DNA of 64,000 nucleotides, taken from NCBI RefSeq assembly GCF_902859625.1, contig NZ_CADIJX010000003.1:62001-126000 (forward strand), given 5' to 3'. The position numbers and the translations under genes were made by a program. Every line of letters starts with the position of its first letter. Within the stretch, counting starts at the first letter, position 1. The notes beneath the pieces were generated by a model that saw only the letters and a list, made by a program, of their open reading frames with translations, was not told where the DNA came from and ran no database searches. Positions 35,498 to 43,294 of this stretch are shown here, in pieces. The stretch is from Achromobacter pestifer. Lineage in GTDB: Bacteria > Pseudomonadota > Gammaproteobacteria > Burkholderiales > Burkholderiaceae_B.

Positions 35498-35648
35498 GCG
35501 TCTGAGGTGGCGGGCCGGCCGGCCCGCCACGCTGGGCCACCACGGGAAACCCCGTAGTAAATACAGGGCTTGTGTCCCTCGTATTTCTTGAAACGTCTGT
35601 ATAGTCCGACAGTCAAAGCCTACAACGCCCTTACTGTCGATCCGCTCT

Positions 35649-36764
35649 ATGCAGCCTGTTCTACCCGCTTACCTGATCGCCCGTTGGCTGCTGCTGCTTG
35701 TCTTGTTGGCAGGGGTTTACTTCCTTAGTGGCTTCCTCGTTCCAGCGCTTGCCGCGCTGATCATTGGCTTGGCCAGCTGGCCGTTGTACCAGCGGCTGGT
35801 GGCACGCTGCGGCGGCCGCACGGCGGTGGCGGCATCGCTGGCGCTGCTGATGGTGGTCGTCGTGCTGATCGTGCCGATGACCTTTGCGCTGTCCTATGCC
35901 ATCAAGGAAGCCAGCACCTTCTTCGCCTGGGCTATTGCGGCCAACCGCCATGGTGTGGCCGTGCCCAACTGGATCACCTCGATGCCGGCCGTGGGCGAAC
36001 GGCTGGGCCAGTATTGGGAATCGTATATTGGCCAGCCTCACGCCTTGGGGGCGCTGGTCGAAGCCGTCAGCGGCGAACATCTGGGCAACATCTATCGCAT
36101 GGTGCTGGCGGCCACGGGCAACGTGTTCCAACTGTTGCTGACCGTGCTCTTCATGCTGATCACGCTGTTCTTTGTCTATAAGGATGGCATCCGCATGGTG
36201 GCGCAGCTGGATGTGCTGGGCGAACGCATTCTGCCCGCGCGCTGGCAGCGCTTTTCGCGCGTGGTGCCGGCCACCATCAATTCCACCGTCACCGGCATGG
36301 GCCTGATCGCCTTGGGCGAAGGGTTGGTGCTGGGCATTGCGTACTGGGTGGCGGGTGTGCCGTCGCCGGTGTTGCTGGGCGTGGTCACGGGATTCATGGC
36401 GTTGATCCCGGGCGGTGCGCCGTTGTCGTTCACGTTGGTGTCGCTGTATCTGGTGGGCTCTGGCCATCTGGTTGCGGGTATCGCGTTGATGGTCTGGGGC
36501 AGCGTCGAACTCTTCATCGTCGATAAGACGCTGCGCCCGCGCCTGGTGGGCGGCCCGGTCAAGCTGCCGTTTCTGCCGACGTTCTTCGGCTTGGTGGGCG
36601 GCGTGAAGACCATGGGCATCGTGGGGCTGTTTGTCGGCCCGGTGCTGATGGCATTGCTGGTGGCGGTGTGGCGCGAATGGGTGCACCACGAAGTGCAAGA
36701 GCGTGACGCGGCCCGCTTGCATCCTCCCGTTGCGCCATCGGTTGAAAAAACACCCCGTGCCTGA
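35649..36764 (+). CDS. AI-2E family transporter-like membrane protein
   Basis: 371 aa. About seven to eight helices in the AI-2E/PerM pattern: an N-terminal pair (LLLLVLLAGVYFLSGFLVPA), a long periplasmic domain with IKEASTFFAWAI, and the conserved LLTVLFMLITLFFVYKDG and ALIPGGAPLSFTLVS segments. Relatives include TqsA (autoinducer-2 export) and putative ion/proton antiporters, so the substrate is open. The C-terminal tail is charged. Standalone gene with a weak hairpin downstream. Confidence 0.87.
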   Translation: MQPVLPAYLIARWLLLLVLLAGVYFLSGFLVPALAALIIGLASWPLYQRLVARCGGRTAVAASLALLMVVVVLIVPMTFALSYAIKEASTFFAWAIAANRHGVAVPNWITSMPAVGERLGQYWESYIGQPHALGALVEAVSGEHLGNIYRMVLAATGNVFQLLLTVLFMLITLFFVYKDGIRMVAQLDVLGERILPARWQRFSRVVPATINSTVTGMGLIALGEGLVLGIAYWVAGVPSPVLLGVVTGFMALIPGGAPLSFTLVSLYLVGSGHLVAGIALMVWGSVELFIVDKTLRPRLVGGPVKLPFLPTFFGLVGGVKTMGIVGLFVGPVLMALLVAVWREWVHHEVQERDAARLHPPVAPSVEKTPRA

Positions 36765-36765
36765 G

Positions 36766-36786
36766 GCCGGCGCACCCGGCGCTTTT
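36766..36786 (+). terminator. Weak terminator-like hairpin after the AI-2E gene
   Basis: GCCGG-CGCAC-CCGGC followed by GCTTTT, starting 1 bp after the stop codon. Short stem, modest U-tract. Confidence 0.4.
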
Positions 36787-36884
36787 GGTAATCTAGCCAT
36801 CCCCGCGTATACCGGCGCCTGACCCGGTACGCGCCTGCCCCGCCCGCAGACGCTTCGCATACGCCGCGGGGTGTGAGGATCGAG

Positions 36885-37679
36885 ATGTCCGGGTTACTGC
36901 CTGATGATCAGATAGCCGTCCTGCGCGAGCAGGGGTTTGTGGTTGCGCGCCAATTCGTTGGCCCCGACCAGGTGGCGGCGCTACGTGCGCTGGCCGAACG
37001 CCATTTGCGCGAGCACGTGGCTCCCATCGAATACGAAGCCGATCTGCGCTATCCGGGTGCGCCGGAGTCGCGCGCTGCCGAGGGCGGGCTGACCGTGCGC
37101 CGGCTGCTCAATGCCTATGCGCGTGACCCCTTGTTCGCGCAATGGGCGGCCGACCCCCGCATTGCGCAATGGCTGGCCAGTTACTTCGGTGAGCCCGCGG
37201 TGTTGTCCACGGTGCATCACAATTGCGTCATGACCAAGCATCCCGCCTATGGCAGTCTGACCGGCTGGCACCAGGACATCCGCTACTGGTCGTTTTCCGA
37301 TACGGACCTGGTGTCCTGTTGGCTGGCGTTGGGCACGGAAAAGCGCGAGAACGGTGGATTGTCTTTGATCCCGGGTTCGCATGCGGCGGCGTTCACGCCC
37401 GACCAGTTCGACGGCCAGAAATTCTTTCGCGACGATGCGCCGCAGAATGCCGATTGGATCGCGCGGGCCGTGTGCCCGGAACTCGAAGCTGGCGACGTGG
37501 TGTTCTTCCATTGCCGCACTTTGCATGCGGCGCAGGGCAACCGCAGCGACCGGGTGAAGTTATCGGTGGTGCATACGTATCACCCGCAGTCCTGCCACCC
37601 GCTTCCGGGTACGCGATCGGCCTCGCAAGCTGGCGTGCCGCTGGGAAATCTGTCTGTGGGATCGCTCGAAAGTAATTGA
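36885..37679 (+). CDS. Phytanoyl-CoA dioxygenase (PhyH) family Fe(II)/2-oxoglutarate oxygenase
   Basis: 264 aa. The facial triad is visible as His-x-Asp in TGWHQDIRYW and a distal His in CRTLHAAQGNRSDRVKLSVV, with the 2-oxoglutarate-binding Arg nearby. FVVARQFVGPDQVAALRALAERH is the usual PhyH start region. GAGG lies 6 nt before ATG 36885, so this start is preferred over the GTG four codons upstream. The substrate is unknown: many bacterial members hydroxylate small metabolites rather than phytanoyl-CoA. Confidence 0.85.
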   Translation: MSGLLPDDQIAVLREQGFVVARQFVGPDQVAALRALAERHLREHVAPIEYEADLRYPGAPESRAAEGGLTVRRLLNAYARDPLFAQWAADPRIAQWLASYFGEPAVLSTVHHNCVMTKHPAYGSLTGWHQDIRYWSFSDTDLVSCWLALGTEKRENGGLSLIPGSHAAAFTPDQFDGQKFFRDDAPQNADWIARAVCPELEAGDVVFFHCRTLHAAQGNRSDRVKLSVVHTYHPQSCHPLPGTRSASQAGVPLGNLSVGSLESN

Positions 37680-37692
37680 TATTTGCTATTAA

Positions 37693-37709
37693 TAATTGAA
37701 TTACAATTA
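37693..37709. promoter_or_regulatory. Inverted repeat TAATTG-N5-CAATTA upstream of iclR-type gene
   Basis: A 6-bp-arm palindrome in a very AT-rich 60-bp stretch before the regulator gene. Likely its promoter/autoregulatory site. Part of it (TACAATTAAATTG) resembles TACAATTCTATTTG at 46108, before the FMN oxidase gene. Confidence 0.5.
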
Positions 37710-37740
37710 AATTGAGCGCAATACGCGATGATGGGCCGGC

Positions 37741-38628
37741 ATGTACCCTCGTCGTGTTGATTCTTGCGTGGCATCCCTAGAACTCAATAGGCTGTTCCCT
37801 GTGCGCAAATTACCCCCAGACGACACGGAAAAACCGCAGGCGCCGACCGAGACCCGGTCTTCGCTATTTGTCGGTTCCACGGAAAAAGCCTTTCAAGTGC
37901 TGCATGCGTTTGACGGTTCAAAACGCCATATGACGCTGGCCGATATCGCGCGCGAGTCCGGCCTGGATCGCAGCGCGACCCAGCGCCTGGTTTACACGCT
38001 GGAGACGCTGGGCTATTTGCGCCGGATTCCAGATACGCGCAATTACGGCCTGACGCCGAAGGTGCTGCAATTTTCATACAACTACGTGCGCGCGAATGAG
38101 TTGATCGACAAGGCGTCGCCGTATCTGCTGGACATCAGCCGGACGTTGGGCGAGACCACGAATCTGCAAGAGCTGGATGGCCACGAGATTGTTTTCGTGG
38201 CGCGCTTTCCCGGCCACCATTTGGTGAATGTGGATATCGCGGTGGGTAGTCGTCTGCCGGCGTTTTTCACGGCATCGGGCACGGCTATCCTGTCCCGCCT
38301 GTCGGACGAGCAGCGCCGCGAGATCCTGAGCCAGACGCGGCTGGAAGCGATCACGCCCTATACCGAAGTGAATCCCGACAAGCTGCTGGACCGCGTACAG
38401 CGAGTGGCGGAGAAGGGTTACGCGATTATCGTGAACGAGACGGTGTTGGGGGATATTTCGGTGGCAGCGCCGGTGATCGATCATCGTGGGCTGGCGGTTG
38501 CCGCGATCAATATTTCCGTGCCGACGACACGGTGGACCGTAGCGCGGGTAGAGGCTGAGTTGGCACCCCATGTTCAGGTGGCCGCGACGTCGATCTCCAA
38601 GTCCAAGTTCTCGGCGTATTCGAGGTGA
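37741..38628 (+). CDS. IclR-family transcriptional regulator
   Basis: 295 aa. The winged HTH is FQVLHAFDGSKRHMTLADIA followed by RESGLDRSATQRLVYTLETLG, then the IclR effector domain with ANELIDKASPYLLDISRTLGETTNL, GSRLPAFFTASGTAILSRL and VNETVLGDISVAAPVIDHRG. The N-terminus is about 40 residues longer than the domain requires. A GTG at 37801 is an alternative start, and neither has a convincing ribosome site. It may control the PhyH gene or the 39.5-48 kb hydroxyacid cluster (inference). Confidence 0.88.
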   Translation: MYPRRVDSCVASLELNRLFPVRKLPPDDTEKPQAPTETRSSLFVGSTEKAFQVLHAFDGSKRHMTLADIARESGLDRSATQRLVYTLETLGYLRRIPDTRNYGLTPKVLQFSYNYVRANELIDKASPYLLDISRTLGETTNLQELDGHEIVFVARFPGHHLVNVDIAVGSRLPAFFTASGTAILSRLSDEQRREILSQTRLEAITPYTEVNPDKLLDRVQRVAEKGYAIIVNETVLGDISVAAPVIDHRGLAVAAINISVPTTRWTVARVEAELAPHVQVAATSISKSKFSAYSR

Positions 38629-38635
38629 TTGTTTA

Positions 38636-38791
38636 GGGCCGTTGTTGCTTGTCTTTCTCGTGGGCGATGTAGCGGGGTGATGGCTTAGGGCTGTTGTTGC
38701 TTGTCTTTCTCGTGAGCGAGGTAGCTGGGTGATGGCTTGGGGCTGTTGTTGTTTGTCTTTCTCGGGGGTGATGTAGCGGGACGATTGCTGC
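38636..38791. repeat. 52-bp tandem repeat, three copies
   Basis: Units begin at 38636, 38688 and 38740, each opening GGGCYGTTGTTG and containing TTGTCTTTCTCG. They start 8 bp after the IclR stop. A period of 52 is not a multiple of three, arguing against coding. Confidence 0.88.
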
Positions 38792-38803
38792 GCTTCGTGG
38801 CCC

Positions 38804-38967
38804 GCTCATTGGCACGGGCATCTTGGACGCTCGCGCCCACGATTGCGGTCCGGAGCGTCCGCTCCGGACTGCCCCGTCGTCATCTTCGTCCAGGCCCTTG
38901 GCCTTCCCTTCAGATTCCCTCGGGCGCATCGAGGTTGCTCGCGTCCAAGACGCCCATGCCAATGAGC
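38804..38967. repeat. Long stem-loop element with conserved core, copy C
   Basis: Arms 38804-38830 and 38941-38967 pair over 27 bp with two mismatches. The arm sequence (GCTCATTGGCAC...) is unrelated to copies A/B. The interior hairpin GTCCGGAGC-GTCC-GCTCCGGAC (38848-38869) shows a compensatory C:G to T:A change relative to copy A. The stretch GATTCCCTCGGGC is shared as well. Confidence 0.83.
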
Positions 38968-39030
38968 TACCGATGTCTAGGCTTGTAGCGCCGTCAGGTC
39001 CGTGCTCAATGACGAGAGGTACGGGGCCCG

Positions 39031-39062
39031 CCGATTGCGGCCGCGCGGGCGGCCACAATCGG
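39031..39062. repeat. Nested GC hairpin shared with the 12-kb repeats
   Basis: The inner stem GGCCGC-GCGG-GCGGCC is identical to 12271-12286 and 12762-12777. Here it is enclosed by an extra CCGATTG/CAATCGG stem with one C-A mismatch between. Confidence 0.75.
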
Positions 39063-39132
39063 CATACAGGGTCGTGAGACGTCGTGACGGTGCCCGCTTT
39101 GCGATATGGGCGAATTCGAGTCCGTGCGACGG

Positions 39133-39297
39133 GCGCGGGATGTGCGTGAGATGCGCGCGAGATGTGTATTGGATGCGCGGTGGATGTGCGCTGGATGTGC
39201 GTTGGATGTGGGTTGGATGTGCGTTGAATGCGCGGTGAATGTGCGCTGGATGTGCGGTGAATGTGCGGTGAATGTGCGGAGGATGGGCGTAGGATGG
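39133..39297. repeat. 11-bp tandem repeat, about fifteen units
   Basis: Consensus GCGNTGGATGT with frequent substitutions and no indels over 165 bp. The last unit, GCGTAGGATGG, is itself the left edge of a GATGGGT palindrome, as if the array grew from that edge. Confidence 0.85.
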
Positions 39298-39354
39298 GTG
39301 TAGCGCGGCACATTAAACACAAGAACACCACACCCCATCGCGCGCAACCCATCA
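39289..39354. repeat. GATGGGT palindromic element, copy 4
   Basis: The left edge GTAGGATGGGTGTAGCGCG and right edge CGCGCGCAACCCATC match copies 1-3; the central 30 bp differs. Confidence 0.78.
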
Positions 39355-39360
39355 TCTCCC

Positions 39361-39471
39361 CAAACCACTCAAGCCCCGCTCAAACCACTCCGCTCAAACC
39401 TCCCCGCTCAAACCACCGCGCTCAAACCACCCCGCTCAAACCACCCCTCCCAACCTCTCAAACCACCCCTT
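39361..39471. repeat. 14-bp tandem repeat running into the DapA-like gene
   Basis: Four regular 14-bp units CAAACCACNCCGCT (39381-39436) are flanked by degenerate units on both sides. The last copies cover the stop codon and final residues (GVV) of the minus-strand DapA-like gene. Confidence 0.8.
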
Positions 39472-40363
39472 CAAATTCCTTCAACAACGGAATCAATTCG
39501 CGGCGCAATGCTGCCTGCAACCCATCCGCGGGGGCGACCAACGGGTGCAGCACTGCCGGCGCATCCACGCCAATCAGATCCATCACCGATTTCATCGGCC
39601 CGGGATTCGTCTCGGCAAACGCCAGATCCATCAACGGAATCAAACGGCGATGCAATTCCATGGACTCCCTTGTCCGCCCTTCGGAGGCCAGCGCATACAC
39701 CTTGCGCCACGCTGTCGGCAACAAGCTGGCCGTGACCACGATGCCGCCGCGCGCGCCGGCGGCAAGGTGCACTGGCAGCAGCGTGTCTTCGCCGCTGAAG
39801 ACAGCAAACGACTCATCCACGCCCGCCACGGTGCGCAGGAAGTGGTACATGTCGGTGTTGCATGCCTTCATGCCGATGATGTTCTGGTGACGCGACAGTT
39901 CGTGCAGCACTTCAGGCGCGATGGCGATGCGCGTGCGGTACGGAATTTCGTAGATCATCACGGGCAGCGGCGAGGCGTCGGCGTAGCGCAGGAAGTAGTC
40001 GCGGATGCCGGCTTGCGTGGGCGTGGTGTAGTACGGGGTCAGCACCATCAGCGCGTCGGCGCCGGCGTCGGCGAATTCGTGGCCGGCTTGCAGGGCGTCG
40101 TGGAAGCCGGGGTCCAGCACGCCCGGAATCACCGGCACGCGGCCTTCGATGGCTTCAACCGTCAGCTTGCACATGCGGATGCGTTCGGCGCGGGCCAGCG
40201 CGCCGTATTCGCCCGTGCCGCCTAGCGGCACGATGCCGTCGATGCCTTGTTTGAGCAGGTAGGCGATCAGTGCGCGGGCGGCCGGGACGTTGATGGTGTC
40301 ATCGGCATTGACCGGGGTCGGGATGGCGGGGAAGACACCGCGTAGATGGGTTGCGTTCAGCAT
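39458..40363 (-). CDS. DapA-family lyase (dihydrodipicolinate synthase-like aldolase)
   Basis: 301 aa TIM-barrel class-I aldolase. Schiff-base Lys166 (IIGMKACNTD) and catalytic Tyr138 (PVMIYEIPYRT) are present. The substrate-loop motif is GGTGEYGAL rather than the GTTGE of true DapA, pointing to a catabolic 2-oxoacid lyase or dehydratase. It is the last gene of a leftward five-gene operon. The C-terminus lies in a tandem repeat. Exact substrate unknown; pyruvate is the expected product or co-substrate. Confidence 0.87.
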   Translation of the reverse strand: MLNATHLRGVFPAIPTPVNADDTINVPAARALIAYLLKQGIDGIVPLGGTGEYGALARAERIRMCKLTVEAIEGRVPVIPGVLDPGFHDALQAGHEFADAGADALMVLTPYYTTPTQAGIRDYFLRYADASPLPVMIYEIPYRTRIAIAPEVLHELSRHQNIIGMKACNTDMYHFLRTVAGVDESFAVFSGEDTLLPVHLAAGARGGIVVTASLLPTAWRKVYALASEGRTRESMELHRRLIPLMDLAFAETNPGPMKSVMDLIGVDAPAVLHPLVAPADGLQAALRRELIPLLKEFEGVV

Positions 40364-40403
40364 GTTGCGAGAATCCTAAGAGGTAAAACAAACGCGCATG
40401 GAA

Positions 40404-42179
40404 TCAGTTGGCCAGGCTGCGGCGGCGCAACCGGTCGGCCAGCCAGATCAGCGCGGCAATGAAGATGAAGAGGCACGTGGAGACGGCGGCGATCACGGGG
40501 GAAATCTGCAACGTCACTTCGTCCCAGAATTGCTTGGGCAAGGTGGCGTTCAGGCCGCCGGAGGCAAACAGCGCAATCGTCAGTTCATCGAACGAGGTGG
40601 CGAACGCGAACAGGAATGACGACATCAGCCCGGCCCCCAGAATGGGGAACGTCACGAAGCGCAGCGTGGCCCAGGGGCCAGCCCCCAAGCTTTGCGCGGC
40701 CAGGTCCAGGCGCGTGTCGTAGTTGCGCAGCACTGCCATCATGGTGATCACCACGTAAGGCACGGCCACGACCGTGTGCGCCAGGATCAAGCCGATCGTG
40801 GAACCCACCAGACCGACGCGGGCGAAGAAATAGAACATGCCCACGGCGATGATCATGCGCGGCACGACGATGGGTGACAGCACGAAGGCCAGCATCGCTG
40901 ATTTGCCGCGCATGTTGGCGCGCACCAGCAGGAAGGCGGCGGGCGTGCCGATCAACATGGCCAGCAGGCCCGTGCCCACGCCCACGATCAGCGAACGGGT
41001 AATCGCCTGCATCCAGACGGGCGAGGTGAACATCTGTTCGTACCACTGAAGCGAAAAGCCCTTGGGAGGCCATGTCAGGCCCGAACCCGAGTCAAACGAC
41101 AGCGGAATCATCAGGAAGGCGGGGGCGCTCAGGAAGGCCAGAATGCCCAGCACCACCCACCACAAGGTGCGCGATTGGCCAGTGCCCGATACCGAACGGC
41201 GCAGCCGCTTGGGCAGCAACGCGAACAGGGCATCGGAGATATTGGCCAGCACGGTCAGCACGGCATCGCCGGCGCGGCGGGACAGGCTTTCCTTGCCGGA
41301 GGCCCGCACGCGGGTGGACGCGCCGCCGGTCATGGTGGACAGACCCAGCACCTTGTCATAGATGGCGAAGACCACCAGCACCACCACCAGCAGCAACACC
41401 GACACCGCGCCGGCGAATTCCCAGTTCATGGTTTGCTGGATCTGGTCGATGATGATCTGCGTGATCATCGTTTCCTTGCGTCCGCCCAGCAGCGCGGGCG
41501 TGATGAAGAAGCCGATGGCCGTCACGAACACCATGATGGCTGCGGCCGCGACGCCGGGCATCGACAGCGGGAAGTAGATCTTCCAGAACGCGGTGCCGGG
41601 GCGTGCGCCCAGTGTGGAAGCCGCGCGGGGCAGATTGCGGTCGATGTTCTCCATGACGGAAAGCATTGTCAGGACCGCCAGGGGCATCAGCGCATGCACC
41701 ATGCCGACCAGCACGCTGCCGAAGTTGTAGAGCAGGTTGGCGGGGGCATCCAGAATGCCAAGGGCCTGCAACAGTTGGTTGACCACGCCGTTGCGGCCCA
41801 ACAGCACCACCCAGGCGAAGGTGCGCACCAGGAAGCTGGTCCAGAACGACAGCAACACCCAGAACAGCAGGGACGTCTTGCGTTTGGCCGACAGGCTGGA
41901 GATCAGGTAGGCCACGGGGTAGCCCGCCACCACCGAAAAGAATGTGGTCCATAGCGAGATCTTCAGCGTGATCAGCAGGACGTTCACGTAGACCGACGAT
42001 TCAAACAGCCGGTGGTATTGCGTCAGGCTGAAGCCTTGTTCGCCAACGACGCTTAATAGCAGCAGCTGGCCAACCGGATAGATCAGCAGCGCCAGCAGCA
42101 GCACGACCAGCGGGGCCGCCATCAGGAAATGGCGGCGGCCGGGACTCATGCGTTTGCGGGGAGTGGCAAGGGTTGTCAT
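40404..42179 (-). CDS. Fused two-domain ABC permease (PotB+PotC-like)
   Basis: 591 aa, about twice a normal permease. The N-terminal half (about residues 1-285) has six helices and a PotB-type EAA loop, RAASTLGARPGTAFWKIYFPLSMPG. The C-terminal half (about 330-591) has another six helices and a PotC-type loop, LAAQSLGAGPWATLRFVTFPI. A charged linker (TRVRASGKESLSRRAG) joins them. One polypeptide thus supplies the whole channel. The ATG at 42179, 4 bp after the ATPase stop, follows GGAG and is preferred over an upstream TTG. Confidence 0.9.
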   Translation of the reverse strand: MTTLATPRKRMSPGRRHFLMAAPLVVLLLALLIYPVGQLLLLSVVGEQGFSLTQYHRLFESSVYVNVLLITLKISLWTTFFSVVAGYPVAYLISSLSAKRKTSLLFWVLLSFWTSFLVRTFAWVVLLGRNGVVNQLLQALGILDAPANLLYNFGSVLVGMVHALMPLAVLTMLSVMENIDRNLPRAASTLGARPGTAFWKIYFPLSMPGVAAAAIMVFVTAIGFFITPALLGGRKETMITQIIIDQIQQTMNWEFAGAVSVLLLVVVLVVFAIYDKVLGLSTMTGGASTRVRASGKESLSRRAGDAVLTVLANISDALFALLPKRLRRSVSGTGQSRTLWWVVLGILAFLSAPAFLMIPLSFDSGSGLTWPPKGFSLQWYEQMFTSPVWMQAITRSLIVGVGTGLLAMLIGTPAAFLLVRANMRGKSAMLAFVLSPIVVPRMIIAVGMFYFFARVGLVGSTIGLILAHTVVAVPYVVITMMAVLRNYDTRLDLAAQSLGAGPWATLRFVTFPILGAGLMSSFLFAFATSFDELTIALFASGGLNATLPKQFWDEVTLQISPVIAAVSTCLFIFIAALIWLADRLRRRSLAN

Positions 42180-42183
42180 GCGA

Positions 42184-43284
42184 TTACTCCGCAATGGCCA
42201 CCGCGTCGGCGGCCTGCCAACTGACTGTCAACGGCTGGCCGATGGCGTATTGCTCGGCCTGACGTTGCGTGGGGTAGGCCACGACAATCGGCGCGGCATC
42301 GGTCGTGCCCAAGTCCAGGTACAGCTTGGTCAGGCTGCCCGTCACCATCACGTCCAGCAGTTTTCCGGTGAGCCCGCTTTCGCCCGTTTCGGTGGCGGCG
42401 CGCACGCGCAGGTTCTGCGGGCGCAACATCACCGTGACCTTTTGGCCGACCTTGATGGGGGCGCCGTTCGATAGCGCGTGCCCGGTCACGCCTTGATGCG
42501 CCAGCGTCACCGACAACGTGTCGCCATCCACGGCGGTGACTTCGCCTTGCAGCAGATTCGATTCACCCAGGAAGTCGGCGACGAACAGCGTGCGAGGGCG
42601 GAAGTACAGATCGGCCGGGGTGCCCAGTTGTTCGATCGCGCCGCCGTTCATCAGGCAGATGCGGTCGGACATCGTCATCGCTTCTTCCTGGTCATGGGTG
42701 ACGTACACGATGGTGGTGCCCAGTTCGCGGTGGATGCGCTTGATCTCCAGCTGCATCTGGTCGCGCAACTTCTTGTCCAGCGCGCCCAGGGGTTCGTCCA
42801 TCAGAATGATGGCGGGGCGATAGACCATGCAGCGAGCCAGCGCGATGCGCTGCTGCTGGCCGCCAGACAGTTCGCGCGGCAGGCGTGCGGCCACGTGCGG
42901 CAGACGCACCATTTCCAGCGCTTCGTGCGCGCGGCGGCGGGCTTCGGCCGCCGGCACCTTGCGCATCTTCAAGGGGAACGCGATGTTCTCCTCGATGCTC
43001 ATGTGCGGGAACAGCGCGTAGTTCTGGAACACCATGCCGATATCCCGTTCATACGGAGCGCCGTAGGTGACATCGGCGCCGTCGATCAGCACGCGGCCCT
43101 CGTCGGGCTGGGCCAGGCCAGCGATCAGGCTCAGCAGGGTGGTCTTGCCGGAACCAGACGGACCCAGCAGGGTCAGGAATTCGCCGCGAGCGACGTCCAG
43201 GTGCGTGGGCGCCAAGGCGACGAAGTCGCCGTAGCGTTTGCCCAGGCCCGAGATTTGCAGATTGGAGGAAGACATGGTGTTCAT
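42184..43284 (-). CDS. ABC transporter ATP-binding protein (PotA-like, with TOBE domain)
   Basis: 366 aa. Walker A is GPSGSGKTT, the Q-loop MVFQNYALFPH, the signature [15 protein letters not shown], Walker B IILMDEPLGALDKK and the switch is VTHDQEEAM. A C-terminal TOBE-like domain (from about 285) is typical of the polyamine/iron/opine class. It starts 10 bp after the receptor stop without a clear ribosome site, implying coupled translation. A second in-frame ATG lies three codons in. Confidence 0.93.
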   Translation of the reverse strand: MNTMSSSNLQISGLGKRYGDFVALAPTHLDVARGEFLTLLGPSGSGKTTLLSLIAGLAQPDEGRVLIDGADVTYGAPYERDIGMVFQNYALFPHMSIEENIAFPLKMRKVPAAEARRRAHEALEMVRLPHVAARLPRELSGGQQQRIALARCMVYRPAIILMDEPLGALDKKLRDQMQLEIKRIHRELGTTIVYVTHDQEEAMTMSDRICLMNGGAIEQLGTPADLYFRPRTLFVADFLGESNLLQGEVTAVDGDTLSVTLAHQGVTGHALSNGAPIKVGQKVTVMLRPQNLRVRAATETGESGLTGKLLDVMVTGSLTKLYLDLGTTDAAPIVVAYPTQRQAEQYAIGQPLTVSWQAADAVAIAE

Positions 43285-43294
43285 TCAGGAGGAA

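Larger units (their letters stand above)
38629..39457. other. Second repeat-filled intergenic region
   Basis: About 830 bp with no credible gene between the IclR gene and the 3' end of the DapA-like gene. In order: three 52-bp repeats, a long stem-loop with the same core as at 12.0 kb, a GC hairpin, fifteen 11-bp repeats, a GATGGGT palindrome and 14-bp repeats. Confidence 0.85.

Noticed and set aside
39133..39297. Iteron-type plasmid or replication origin
   Set aside because: 11-bp iterons alone; no replication initiator gene or AT-rich unwinding region nearby.
38633..39355. 240-residue frame rich in His/Thr/Pro on the minus strand
   Set aside because: Composed of the 52-bp, stem-loop and 11-bp repeats; no ribosome site or codon pattern of a gene.
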